Assembly: GCA_016929695.1 (NCBI GenBank)
Contig: JAFGII010000114.1
Span: forward strand, 1 to 64,000
DNA length: 64,000 nucleotides
DNA from: Ignavibacteria bacterium
Lineage (GTDB): Bacteria > Bacteroidota > Ignavibacteria > Tepidaquicellales > Tepidaquicellaceae
Direction of reading: 5' to 3'
Each line of letters opens with the position of its first letter. The first letter of the stretch is position 1. Made by a program: the position numbers and the translations under genes. Shown here in pieces: positions 43,740 through 52,855 of the stretch. The notes beneath the pieces were generated by a model. That model did no database searches. It was not told where the DNA came from and was given only the letters and a program-made list of their open reading frames with translations.

Positions 43740-44642
43740 TTATTTGAAAATATAATCCGGTCTCCGGAATCCCTTCTTCCTTGCATAGTCAACAAAATAA
43801 TTATATTCCTCAAACGAAATACGGTTATTAATAAGCGGATATTCATCAGCCTTGTAACACGGATGATATTGTTCCATCAGATTCAGATATGTATTTGTTC
43901 CAAGTTCCTCCGCAATGAAATTGATTATTTCTTCAGTATCAGACTGATTTTCAGGTAAAATGAGATGACGTATTAACAATCCCCTTTTCGAAACACCATT
44001 TCTAATAATCAAATCACCCACCTGCCTGTGCATTTCAGTCACTGCTCTTGAGGCATAAGAGAAATAATCTTCCGCTTCAGTATAAAGGTTACTTTTATCC
44101 TCACGGACAAATTTCAAATCAGGCATATAAATATCTACAATTCCTTCAAGCATTTTTATTGTTTCCGTTTTTTCATAACCGCCTGTGTTCCATACAACCG
44201 GAATATTAAGTCCCTTTGTCTTTGCCGATTTTACAGCCTGTATTATCTGCAGAGTGAAATGTGTAGGTGTCACAAAATTAATGTTACTGCACCCACGTTC
44301 CTGAAGCAGGAGCATAATTTCGGAAAGTCTTCTTTCATCAACTCCGTATCCTTCACGTAAATGGCTGATATCATAATTCTGGCAGAATACACACAGAAGA
44401 TTGCATCCGGTAAAAAAAATTGTACCCGAGCCAAAACGCCCAGTAAGTTCCGGCTCCTCTCCGAAATGCGGTCCGAAAGAATATATAACAAGGTTTGTGC
44501 CCATCCCGCAAACTCCGTTCGGACTCACAGTTCTATCCACTCCGCAATTATGCGGACAAATATTGCAGGATTTCAAAATGTCTATTTCGTTTTTCAATTT
44601 CGGATTATTTATACACAAAAATATTTCTCCGCCAAATCCCAA
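43740..44642 (-). CDS. PflX-type radical SAM protein
   Basis: A 300-residue cytoplasmic radical SAM enzyme of the PflX/COG1313 group, related to pyruvate-formate-lyase activases. The radical SAM cluster is CNLLCVFC (C-x3-C-x2-C) within FFTGCNLLCVFCQNYDIS. Upstream is the family-specific cysteine set CNICPHNCGVDR, then GVCG. Conserved later parts are NINFVTPTHF, PVVWNTGGYE and IVDIYMPDLKFV. The target protein or metabolite of this group is unproven. No glycyl-radical enzyme lies nearby. The short gaps (65 bases upstream, convergent partner downstream) suggest a single-gene unit or a tail of the slipin transcript. Confidence 0.92.
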   Translation of the reverse strand: MGFGGEIFLCINNPKLKNEIDILKSCNICPHNCGVDRTVSPNGVCGMGTNLVIYSFGPHFGEEPELTGRFGSGTIFFTGCNLLCVFCQNYDISHLREGYGVDERRLSEIMLLLQERGCSNINFVTPTHFTLQIIQAVKSAKTKGLNIPVVWNTGGYEKTETIKMLEGIVDIYMPDLKFVREDKSNLYTEAEDYFSYASRAVTEMHRQVGDLIIRNGVSKRGLLIRHLILPENQSDTEEIINFIAEELGTNTYLNLMEQYHPCYKADEYPLINNRISFEEYNYFVDYARKKGFRRPDYIFK

Positions 44643-44706
44643 TTAATAATTTTCTGCTGTTTAAATTACTTCAGTACGATATTTTTGATATTACAGAAAT
44701 AGTGAC

Positions 44707-45615
44707 TCAGGATTTCTTTCTCCTTTTAACTGTATTTTTTTTTACATTCATCGCAAGTCCGGTAACTCCGGCAAGAGAACCAAGATTCATTGTATCAATT
44801 GCGGTACTGGGTACAATTACGATTGTAGAGTTGTCTTTCAAACCTTCATACAGCATATTCATAGCTCTTAAATGGAAAGCAGTGGGGTCGTTAGTGTAAG
44901 TTTTAGCTGCGTCACCAAATTTTTCCGCAATCTGACGTTCAGAGTCCCCAAGAATCACTCTTGCCTGTCTTTCTCTTTCCGCCTGCGCCTGCATAGACAT
45001 TGCATCTTCTAATGCCTGGGGTATCAGAACATCTTTAACTTCAACGGAAATCACATTAATCCCCCACGGTTCAGTACGCTCATCAATTATCTTTTGAAGT
45101 TCATTACTGATTTTATCTCTGCCTTCAAGCATATCGGAAAGCATTGTCTTACCTATCACATCACGTAATGCCGTTTGGGAAGCCCAGCTTATACCGCTCT
45201 GATAGTCGGCTATATCTAAAGCCGCCTTCTGAGGGTCAATAACTTTCCAGAATAATACTGCATTTACATCTACAGGTACCGTGTCTTTTGTTAATGTTTT
45301 TTCAGCCTGGAAAGCCGTTGTTATAACGCGGATATCAATCCAGTAAGGGATAGTATCTATAATCGGAATAATAAAAAATAATCCGGGACCTTTCAGCGAA
45401 CGGAAATGTCCTAATCTCAATACTACTGCTCTTTCCCACTGATTTGCAACTTTTAATGAACTGGAAACTGTAACCGCAACTATGAACGAAACGACAATAA
45501 TAATCCATGGATTTTCATTTTTAGCTGAGAAATCATAAGATATGAATGCAAATATTACTCCGACAATAAGAATCAAAAAGAATACTAATGCCGGGAAAAA
45601 ACTTCCTTTTCTCAT
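44707..45615 (-). CDS. slipin/stomatin (SPFH-domain) membrane protein
   Basis: A 302-residue band-7 protein that scaffolds membrane microdomains. Two N-terminal hydrophobic segments (FFPALVFFLILIVGVIFAFI and WIIIVVSFIVAVTVSS) anchor it. The SPFH domain follows with VVLRLGHFRSLKGPGLFFII, QTALRDVIGKTMLSDML and WGINVISVEVKDVLIPQAL (landmarks). The C-terminus ends in a basic tail KKNTVKRRKKS. Slipins usually sit beside an NfeD protease partner, but none is seen here. AGGAG precedes the ATG. Role here unknown. Confidence 0.93.
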   Translation of the reverse strand: MRKGSFFPALVFFLILIVGVIFAFISYDFSAKNENPWIIIVVSFIVAVTVSSSLKVANQWERAVVLRLGHFRSLKGPGLFFIIPIIDTIPYWIDIRVITTAFQAEKTLTKDTVPVDVNAVLFWKVIDPQKAALDIADYQSGISWASQTALRDVIGKTMLSDMLEGRDKISNELQKIIDERTEPWGINVISVEVKDVLIPQALEDAMSMQAQAERERQARVILGDSERQIAEKFGDAAKTYTNDPTAFHLRAMNMLYEGLKDNSTIVIVPSTAIDTMNLGSLAGVTGLAMNVKKNTVKRRKKS

Positions 45616-45725
45616 ATTAAATTTCTCCTAATAAATAATTAATAAAAATAATTTAAAAGTTGTGTTTCAGGTGAATAAATTCCAAGTTTATTTACTTCGA
45701 ACCTTTCAGAAACTCAGAAATATTC

Positions 45726-46301
45726 TTAATTTCTCTTATATCGTCCCATTAGCTGCGACTCCGCGAGAATATGTCCTTCAATCGCAGCAAGCAATTCCTT
45801 TTTTGAAATGCCCGCATCTTTATCGAGATACACATCGAGTGCAAACAGTTTGAAATAATATCTGTGCGTACCGCCGGGCGGACACGGACCGCCGTAACCT
45901 ATTTTTCCGAAATCACTTGTTCCCTGTTTTGTACCGTTATCGAGAATTTTATCGGCAGAAATATTTTCTGCGAGTTTCGTCACTGAACCGGGAATATTAA
46001 AAATAACCCAATGCACCCAGTCACCGGAGGGAGCATCAGGGTCATCGTTAATTAAAGCAAAACTTTTCGTATTTTCCGGTACACCTGACCAGGATAACTG
46101 CGGTGAAATATCCTCTCCGTCACAAGTATATTTTGAAGGTATCAATTCACCTTCCTTGAATGCCGAACTTGTAATAACCATTTCGGTTTTCCTCCTTTCA
46201 TGATTTTGTTTTTCTGATGTTGAATCAGTATTTTTTTTCGTGCAGGAGACAAAGAATATTGTGATTGCAAGAATTAATGAAAGATAATTATTCATAACCA
46301 T
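45726..46301 (-). CDS. YbhB/YbcL (PEBP) family lipoprotein
   Basis: A 191-residue phosphatidylethanolamine-binding-like protein. The N-terminus is a lipoprotein signal (LSLILAITIFFVSC), with the lipobox Cys followed by a polar Ser/Thr/Lys linker, so it should be anchored in the envelope. The PEBP fold shows SKYTCDGEDISPQLSW, DDPDAPSGDWVHWVIFNIPG (landmark) and GPCPPGGTHRYYFKLFALD, the anion-binding pocket residues. Bacterial YbhB proteins have no settled function. The gene stands alone, with 110 bases to slipin. Confidence 0.92.
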   Translation of the reverse strand: MVMNNYLSLILAITIFFVSCTKKNTDSTSEKQNHERRKTEMVITSSAFKEGELIPSKYTCDGEDISPQLSWSGVPENTKSFALINDDPDAPSGDWVHWVIFNIPGSVTKLAENISADKILDNGTKQGTSDFGKIGYGGPCPPGGTHRYYFKLFALDVYLDKDAGISKKELLAAIEGHILAESQLMGRYKRN

Positions 46302-46532
46302 TCCTGTTTGATTTAGTACAGTTTAATAAAAATTTTATTAAAATGTAATAAAAAAAAATATACTGAAAACAGGAACGAACCGGAAGCATATTCGTTACTG
46401 CGCCGGAGAATTGCAAAGAGAAGTAAAAAGAAAGGTTTCAACGCTAAAGAGACTGTGTGAGACATGTTAATGTGGAACTTGAAATTCCAGAATTCACGGA
46501 AATTTATTTTAAAAACTAAACAAACAATTGAA

Positions 46533-49500
46533 TCAGAGTTTTTCCAGTTCCGAATCCCGCTCCATTTCTTTCCTCATGTGAAATTTTTCTTCGAACAGAA
46601 TATAAAGAGCAGGAACAAAAATCAGCGTAAGGAATGTAGAAGCGGAAAGACCTCCGATAACCGCTATCGCAAGCGGAGCCTGCGTAGATTCACCTCCGAT
46701 TCCCGCTGCCAAAGGAATTAATCCGATAACAGTTGTCAGCGTCGTCATCAAAATAGGACGAAGCCTCGTCTTTCCACCTTTGATAACTGCTTCGTGAAGT
46801 TCAACTCCTCTTTTCCTCAGACGGTTCATATAATCGATTAATAGAATTCCGTTTGAAACAACTATTCCTACCATTACGATTATTCCTTCAAAAGACGTGA
46901 CCGAAAGTGTCGTATTAGTAATGAACAACATCCATACAACTCCTACCATACCGAGCGGAACTGAAAACATAATGATAAGCGGGTCTATCAGAGACTGAAA
47001 CTGCGATGCCATCACCATATAAACCAGCAAAATCGCCAGTCCAAATGCAAGAAAAAGCGAACTAAAAGTTTTTTCCTGCTGTTCTATATTTCCGCTCATA
47101 AGAATTTCAAATCCTGCCGGTTTCTCAAGTTCAGAAAGTTTTGTTTTTATATCTTCGGCTACACTCCCCAGATCCCTTCCGGAAACATTTGCCGTCACAC
47201 TCACAAGCCGCTGCTGATATCTCCTGTCAATCTGAACGGGTGACTTTGTCATTTTAATTTCAACAAAACTTTCAATCGGGACAGTTTCTCCCGAAGGCGT
47301 AACTACCGTAAGTCTCCTGATATCGTCAATGTTGTTCCTGTAATCTTCGGACATTCTTACAAGAATATTGTACTGATTACCTGTCCGCGGGTCACTGAAT
47401 AGTGAAGCCACACTTCCGCTCATACCCGTCGAAATTGTATTTGCTATCTGAGAAACGCTGATCCCCATTGTTCCGGCTTTTACTCTGTCGATTATTATTC
47501 TCGCTTCGGGCATATTATTATCGCGGCTTATATAAACATCCGTGGCACCGGGAGTTGATTCGATAATATCGGAAACTTTCTTTGCAAGCATATCAGAAGT
47601 TTCAAAATCATACCCGAGAATCGAGACATCAATCGGTGCCGAAGAACCGAAGTTCAAAAGAAACTTCAGGAATCCCCCGGCATTCATATTTATCTGCGCT
47701 CCAGGTAGCGAAGACATTTTTGATCTTAGTGCTTTTATAATTTCAAAAACATCCCTTTCCCGTTCATAACCGGGCACAAGCGATACCTGCACGTTTCCGC
47801 TGTGACCGCCCGAGTTCCTTCCGAAAAACCCTCCGCTTCTTGCACTCGGAACACCCATATCGGAAATTATATTGTTTACTTCCGGCACATTTTCATTAAT
47901 AATATTTTCAACTTTCTCAATAAATTTTTCGGTTATTTCGACTCTCGTTCCAACGGGCATTCTGACATTAACAGTAAACTGGTTTTCGTCCGCATCGGGA
48001 AAAAATTCTGTTCCTATAAACTTAAAAAGAATAAATGATAAAACTGAAAAAATGACTATACCTGATATAACTTTAATCTTGTGCTTAATTGAGTATCGTA
48101 AAACATTTTCATAAAAATCATCGATTTTCTTCAGAATATCCTTTGTCTTAATCTGAATCCTGTCAATCAGTTTTTTTGAATTCCTGTTGACAACTTTTTC
48201 ACCCGAAAGTACCTTATAGCAAAGCAGAGGAGTAACGGTTCGCGAAACGAAGAATGAACCGAACAGAGCAACTGCGATTGTTATCACAAGCGGAATAAAT
48301 AAAAGTTTTGCAATGCCGGTTAAAAATACCACCGGTAAAAATACAATCACTGTGGTAAGAGTGGATACAAAAATCGGTGCGGCAACTTCCTGAGCCGCAT
48401 TCAGCGTTGCCTGAAGTTTGCTTACATTGTCACGTTTGATATTCGTATAATGCCGCGTGATATTTTCCAGTTCGACAATGGAATCATCAACGAGTCTTCC
48501 TATACCGAGCGCCAGTCCGCCAAGTGTCATTATATTAAGTGAAGTATCCGTAAATCTGAAAAATATAAAAGTAATAAGTATTGAAAGCGGTATTGCAACG
48601 AATATTATCATTACGCTTTTTGAATTCCTCAAAAAAAGAATTATAACAACCATTGCAAGTATAGCTCCAAAACCGCCTTCACGCAAAAGACCCTCAATTG
48701 AATTCCTGATATACTCGCTCTGGTCGAATGAAGTTGATAGTTTTACCGATTCCGGTATATCATGCAGCTCCGGTAATGCTTTCTTGATTTTGTCAACTAC
48801 ATCTACAGTATTTGCACCCGGAGTTTTCTGGACTCGCAGAACCACGCCGTGCTTTCCGTTTGTTCTTATTAACCTTGTCTGTTCCTGATATGTATCTTCA
48901 ATTCTCGCTATATCCCCTATTCTGATCGGAATGTTGTTAACTGTCTTTATAATAATATCCCCTATCGGTTCAACTACATTGAACTGGCTTTCTGTTTTAA
49001 GTGAATAATCATACACGCCTGATTTTAATTCCCCGGAAGGAAGAATCAGGTTTGAGCTCTGAATTGCCTGAACAACCTGGTATGAAGAAAGATTTGCTGC
49101 TTCAATTCTGTTACGATCGAGAGTTACCTGTATTTCTCTTATTTTTCCGCCGCTCACCTGTGCAGATGCGACTCCCGATATGTGTTCAAGTTGCGGCTCT
49201 ATAATATTATATGCAAGGTCGTACAATTCACGTTCATCTATATCACTGCTTAATGCAACCGAAATAACGGGAGTATTTGTAACGTCGAATTTCAAAACCT
49301 GTGGCTGCGTGATTCCTTCGGGCAATTGATTCAGGACACGGTTAATTTTCTGGGTAACATCAATAAAACTTTCCGATAAATCCGCTTCCCAGTTGAAATA
49401 CAACCTAACCTGAGCCACACCTTCACGTGTGGACGACTGAATATAATCCACGTCGGTTGTTGAACTTACTGCGCGTTCAATCGGAACTGTAATACTCTGC

Positions 49501-49679
49501 TCCATGTCCATAGGACTTGCACCCGAGTAAAAAGTAACCGTTGTTACACTCGGCAGCTGAATATCCGGAAGCATATCAATGGGTAACTGAAAAAAGGAAA
49601 CCATACCAAGCACAAAAACTGCAATAGAAGCCATCAGTGTACTAATCGGGTATTTAAGTGCAAGGCGTGTCAGCCACAT
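46533..49679 (-). CDS. RND-family multidrug/efflux pump permease (HAE1 type)
   Basis: A 1048-residue inner-membrane proton antiporter with the 12-TM, two-periplasmic-loop plan of AcrB. Family landmarks include RLALKYPISTLMASIAVFVLG at the N-terminus (landmark), TLGGLALGIGRLVDDSIVELENI with the TM4 Asp proton relay, and GIIVMVGIVVSNGILLIDYMN in TM10. The adaptor gene lies 3 bases upstream. No outer-membrane factor (TolC-like) gene adjoins, so the pump must use one encoded elsewhere. The Gly-rich loop GFFGRNSGGHSGNVQ is unusual but the frame is open. Drug, metal or lipid specificity is not predictable. Confidence 0.95.
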   Translation of the reverse strand: MWLTRLALKYPISTLMASIAVFVLGMVSFFQLPIDMLPDIQLPSVTTVTFYSGASPMDMEQSITVPIERAVSSTTDVDYIQSSTREGVAQVRLYFNWEADLSESFIDVTQKINRVLNQLPEGITQPQVLKFDVTNTPVISVALSSDIDERELYDLAYNIIEPQLEHISGVASAQVSGGKIREIQVTLDRNRIEAANLSSYQVVQAIQSSNLILPSGELKSGVYDYSLKTESQFNVVEPIGDIIIKTVNNIPIRIGDIARIEDTYQEQTRLIRTNGKHGVVLRVQKTPGANTVDVVDKIKKALPELHDIPESVKLSTSFDQSEYIRNSIEGLLREGGFGAILAMVVIILFLRNSKSVMIIFVAIPLSILITFIFFRFTDTSLNIMTLGGLALGIGRLVDDSIVELENITRHYTNIKRDNVSKLQATLNAAQEVAAPIFVSTLTTVIVFLPVVFLTGIAKLLFIPLVITIAVALFGSFFVSRTVTPLLCYKVLSGEKVVNRNSKKLIDRIQIKTKDILKKIDDFYENVLRYSIKHKIKVISGIVIFSVLSFILFKFIGTEFFPDADENQFTVNVRMPVGTRVEITEKFIEKVENIINENVPEVNNIISDMGVPSARSGGFFGRNSGGHSGNVQVSLVPGYERERDVFEIIKALRSKMSSLPGAQINMNAGGFLKFLLNFGSSAPIDVSILGYDFETSDMLAKKVSDIIESTPGATDVYISRDNNMPEARIIIDRVKAGTMGISVSQIANTISTGMSGSVASLFSDPRTGNQYNILVRMSEDYRNNIDDIRRLTVVTPSGETVPIESFVEIKMTKSPVQIDRRYQQRLVSVTANVSGRDLGSVAEDIKTKLSELEKPAGFEILMSGNIEQQEKTFSSLFLAFGLAILLVYMVMASQFQSLIDPLIIMFSVPLGMVGVVWMLFITNTTLSVTSFEGIIVMVGIVVSNGILLIDYMNRLRKRGVELHEAVIKGGKTRLRPILMTTLTTVIGLIPLAAGIGGESTQAPLAIAVIGGLSASTFLTLIFVPALYILFEEKFHMRKEMERDSELEKL

Positions 49680-49682
49680 AGT

Positions 49683-50789
49683 CTAATTCGAAATTTTTAC
49701 TTTAGAATTTTCCTGTAAGAGTTCCTGTCCTGTTGAAATTATCCTGTCTGTTTCACTAACACCGGATATTATTTCAGTTTTGTTTTCTGATTTTAATCCT
49801 GCCTGAACATATTTTTTTAATGCACTATTATCATCACTTACAGAAAATACATATTCTCCCTTTTCATCTTTCATTATGCATTGTTCCGGTACGATAAGTG
49901 TTCCGGTATGAGTCCGATAAAGAAATTCAACTTTTGCGAACATACCCGGTTTTAAAATCCGCATCGGATTATCGATATCAATCTGCACGGGCATTGTCCT
50001 CGTATTCAAATCAAGAGCCTGCGCCATCTTGCGGAATCTCGCAGTGAAAACCTCCTCGGGATATGCATCGGTTATAACCATTACTTCTTTCACATAATCA
50101 AGTTTTGGAATATCCTTTTCAAGAACACTGACAATAATTTTCAGTCTACTTATATCCGATAAAACAAAAATTGAATTCGCTGTCCCCTGTGACACGAGTG
50201 AACCCTCATCAAGGAATCTTTTTGTAATGTAACCCCCGAAAGGTGCTCTTATATTACAGTAATTAACCTGCAGTAATGCATTGTTGTAATTTGCTTTAGC
50301 GGTTTCTACCTGTGCTTCGGATACTTTTACAAGTGTCAGGGCATTATCGAGTTCGTTTTGCGAAATCAGACCTTTATCGAAAAGTGCCTGAACCCTTTCG
50401 AGATTCACACGGTTATTTTCAAGATTTGCCGATGCCTGATTCAGTATCCCTTCAGTCTGACGGACGGTCTGGTACAATGTACTTTTGTCAATTACGGCAA
50501 GAAGTTTTCCACCTTGAACATAATCCCCGATATCAGCATATATTTTCTGGATATTGCCTGTAACTCTTGCATAAATGTTCGTCTGCTGATATGCAAGTAT
50601 GTCGCCGGAAAAAATCAGTTTTTCAGAAATATCCCCGCGTTCCGGCTGAATTACCTTAACTGCCTGAGGAGGTTTTTGCGGTTTGATTGACGATTTGATA
50701 TTTTCGTTTATCCTGTAATAAATAAGTGAACCTGCCGCTATGAAAAATACTCCAATAAATACAATAATATAAATTTTCTTTTTACTCAT
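49683..50789 (-). CDS. RND efflux periplasmic adaptor subunit (MFP)
   Basis: The membrane-fusion partner of the pump encoded next. The N-terminus is a membrane anchor (IYIIVFIGVFFIAAGSLIYY). The barrel-sandwich/lipoyl and alpha-hairpin parts follow (ARVTGNIQKIYADIGDYVQGGK, a landmark, then the coiled coil LNQASANLENNRVNLERVQ and a second helix SEAQVETAKANYNNALL). The beta-barrel half contains RAPFGGYITKRFLDEGSLV. 368 residues is usual for AcrA-type proteins. The 3-base gap to the permease gene shows one operon. Confidence 0.95.
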   Translation of the reverse strand: MSKKKIYIIVFIGVFFIAAGSLIYYRINENIKSSIKPQKPPQAVKVIQPERGDISEKLIFSGDILAYQQTNIYARVTGNIQKIYADIGDYVQGGKLLAVIDKSTLYQTVRQTEGILNQASANLENNRVNLERVQALFDKGLISQNELDNALTLVKVSEAQVETAKANYNNALLQVNYCNIRAPFGGYITKRFLDEGSLVSQGTANSIFVLSDISRLKIIVSVLEKDIPKLDYVKEVMVITDAYPEEVFTARFRKMAQALDLNTRTMPVQIDIDNPMRILKPGMFAKVEFLYRTHTGTLIVPEQCIMKDEKGEYVFSVSDDNSALKKYVQAGLKSENKTEIISGVSETDRIISTGQELLQENSKVKISN

Positions 50790-51095
50790 TAACTACAAAT
50801 ATACCATTCCTTAATTTTTATTCAATTCAAAACGCTTATATTCGACTCTAAATATAATCCCTTATTTAAATCTTTAAATCCGATATTTTTGAACTCCTGA
50901 AGCCAGTATCCTAAAACTATACTAAACATCTTAAAACAAACTTAATTTTTTTTCATAGTGAATTCGTTTCATAATTTCATTTTAAATCCCAAATAGATTT
51001 ATCCCATATCACCACGGGCAATGCTCATTTAAAATTGAGCAAAAAAAATCCCGAACTTGAGGTTCGGGATTTTTTTCTTTCAAAATCAGAAAGTA
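50790..51095. other. 306-base intergenic region with terminator
   Basis: The left part is AT-rich and should hold the promoter of the efflux operon. It contains GCTCA/TGAGC near 51023-51040, and a strong terminator lies at 51042-51076. No gene is supportable. Confidence 0.5.
51042..51076. terminator. strong intrinsic terminator after the NlpC gene
   Basis: A perfect 15-bp stem (51042-51056 with 51062-51076), core TCCCGAAC/GTTCGGGA, loop TTGAG, with A7 on one side and T7 on the other. On the minus strand it ends the NlpC/P60 gene (stop 51096); it also works in the opposite direction. Confidence 0.9.
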
Positions 51096-51746
51096 CTAAT
51101 ATAAAATACGCTTTGCTTTTAAGAATTTGCTCGTGTAATAATCAGACCTTAAATCTGCTATTGCAACACCGGTTCTTGAACCTGAATGTGCAAAGTATCC
51201 GTCTCTCAGATATATTCCTACGTGAGAAACTCTGCCCTTGCTCATTGTATCAAAGAACAGTAAATCGCCGAATTGCAAATCTTCCGGATCTACATCTTCG
51301 CCGACTGTCGACTGCTCAAGTGATGTTCTCGGCAGTGCTATACCAAATGCCTGATATATTACTGATTGTACAAAAGCGGAACAGTCTATTCCTGATTTTG
51401 AAGTACCGCCGTATAAATACGGGGTGTTAATGTACTCGATAATTTTAGTCATCAATTCGTCATTGATGTAACTGTAATTCAAATCTGATGATGCTAATGA
51501 TCCAGCAAGTGAACTCGTAAGAGACTCGAGATTACCTTCTGTAAGATTGGTCTTTATTTCGGAGGTGTTAGTGGCTACTAACTCAGATGAATTTGTGTAA
51601 ACATCAACACCTGTTTTCTTACCCGCAAGGCTTTCCTTGATCCCTTCGTCGGAGAGTTCTCTTGAACTGGAGCATCCGGTTATCATTACGGCTACTACAA
51701 TCACTACAGCAACTGCAAGCAACCTTAATGCACCTTTGAAATGCAT
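51096..51746 (-). CDS. NlpC/P60 (C40) cell-wall peptidase, lipoprotein
   Basis: A 216-residue envelope lipoprotein. The signal (LAVAVVIVVAVMITGC) has a lipobox ending in Cys, followed by a Ser/Thr-rich linker of about 75 residues. The C40 domain (about 105-216) has the catalytic Cys in SGIDCSAFVQ, His in GRVSHVGIYL and the third polar residue in FAHSGSRTG. Such enzymes cut D-Glu-(gamma)-diaminopimelate links in peptidoglycan. Its position a few genes from the mre/mrd cell-elongation run suits a wall-remodelling role. AGGAG precedes the ATG; a strong terminator follows. Confidence 0.93.
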   Translation of the reverse strand: MHFKGALRLLAVAVVIVVAVMITGCSSSRELSDEGIKESLAGKKTGVDVYTNSSELVATNTSEIKTNLTEGNLESLTSSLAGSLASSDLNYSYINDELMTKIIEYINTPYLYGGTSKSGIDCSAFVQSVIYQAFGIALPRTSLEQSTVGEDVDPEDLQFGDLLFFDTMSKGRVSHVGIYLRDGYFAHSGSRTGVAIADLRSDYYTSKFLKAKRILY

Positions 51747-52043
51747 TTTCTCTCCTATTTTGTTTAAAAATATTATAAAGAACTAAGCTATAAAAATATG
51801 AAAATTAGTGTTTTATGTCAAGTTATTTTTAATTTTTTTTTACTAAATTACAAAGGATTGAATAATCGTCACAGGGACTAACTTGAAGCATATCTGCTGC
51901 AGCAAAACCTCTAAATCCTAAGGCAAACTTATATTAAAATTATCATTAAAGAACAAAACTGTAAATTATTTCATTTTTTGAGACAAAAATTGTATCAAGG
52001 AATATCTATCGCAGCATAAAAGTACAGCAAATATAATATATTA

Positions 52044-52853
52044 TTATTTTTTCAATGATTTAATAGAATCGTTCAATTTTTTACACTCTGAACGGACTTT
52101 TTCAGCATAAATTTTTAAATTGTCAGTCGGTTTACCTGCATAAAGGATTTTTCTGCTGGAATTAATCAAAAAGTACTCATTTTTAAGGTTTTTCAACAGC
52201 TGCGGAAGGTCGCCGCCCTGTGTTCCAACACCGGGTATTAAGAGCGGAATTTCTCTTCTGTATGATGTAATTTTCTTTATTCTCTTTGCATAATCTGCCC
52301 CCATCACAAATCCGATATTGTAATACCCGGAGTTCAAAAATTTTTCTATGACAATTTCGAATAAATGTTTCTTCCCTGACAATAATTTCTGGAAATCTTT
52401 TGAACCTTTATTAGAAGTCAAAGCAAGAACGTAAATGAATTTATTCTTTCTTTTCAAGAATGGTTCAATTGAATCTACTCCCATATACGGACTGACAGTA
52501 ATTGCATCGAATCCCATTTTATCAAAATATGCCCTTGCATATTGCTCACTGGTGTTTCCTATATCTCCTCTCTTTGCATCACAAATATAAATAAAATCTT
52601 TCTTCTTTTCCTCAAGCAATTGTTCCAGCGTCTCAATTCCTTTATATCCTTCTGCTTCGAAAAATGCAACGTTAAATTTATATCCTGTGACAAAGTCTGA
52701 AGTTATGTTTATAACAAATTTGCAGAATTCATATAAAGGATTCTTTTTCTTTTTTATGAATTCCGGAAATTTCGTTTTATCAGGGTCTATTCCCACAATT
52801 AAATGCGAACCCTTTTTAATGATTGTTTTTTCTAATTTATTTATATATTTCAT
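52044..52853 (-). CDS. pyrF: orotidine 5'-phosphate decarboxylase (type 2)
   Basis: Converts OMP to UMP, the last step of de novo pyrimidine synthesis. The 269 residues follow the longer subfamily-2 plan. The substrate/catalytic segment is CDAKRGDIGNTSEQYARAY (Lys and Asp pair). Further phrases are IVGIDPDKTKFP, TVSPYMGVDSIEPF and LIPGVGTQGGD. It begins 2 bases after rodA, making it the last gene of the purN-to-pyrF run. The C-terminus (KLNDSIKSLKK) is charged and variable. Confidence 0.95.
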   Translation of the reverse strand: MKYINKLEKTIIKKGSHLIVGIDPDKTKFPEFIKKKKNPLYEFCKFVINITSDFVTGYKFNVAFFEAEGYKGIETLEQLLEEKKKDFIYICDAKRGDIGNTSEQYARAYFDKMGFDAITVSPYMGVDSIEPFLKRKNKFIYVLALTSNKGSKDFQKLLSGKKHLFEIVIEKFLNSGYYNIGFVMGADYAKRIKKITSYRREIPLLIPGVGTQGGDLPQLLKNLKNEYFLINSSRKILYAGKPTDNLKIYAEKVRSECKKLNDSIKSLKK

Positions 52854-52855
52854 TT

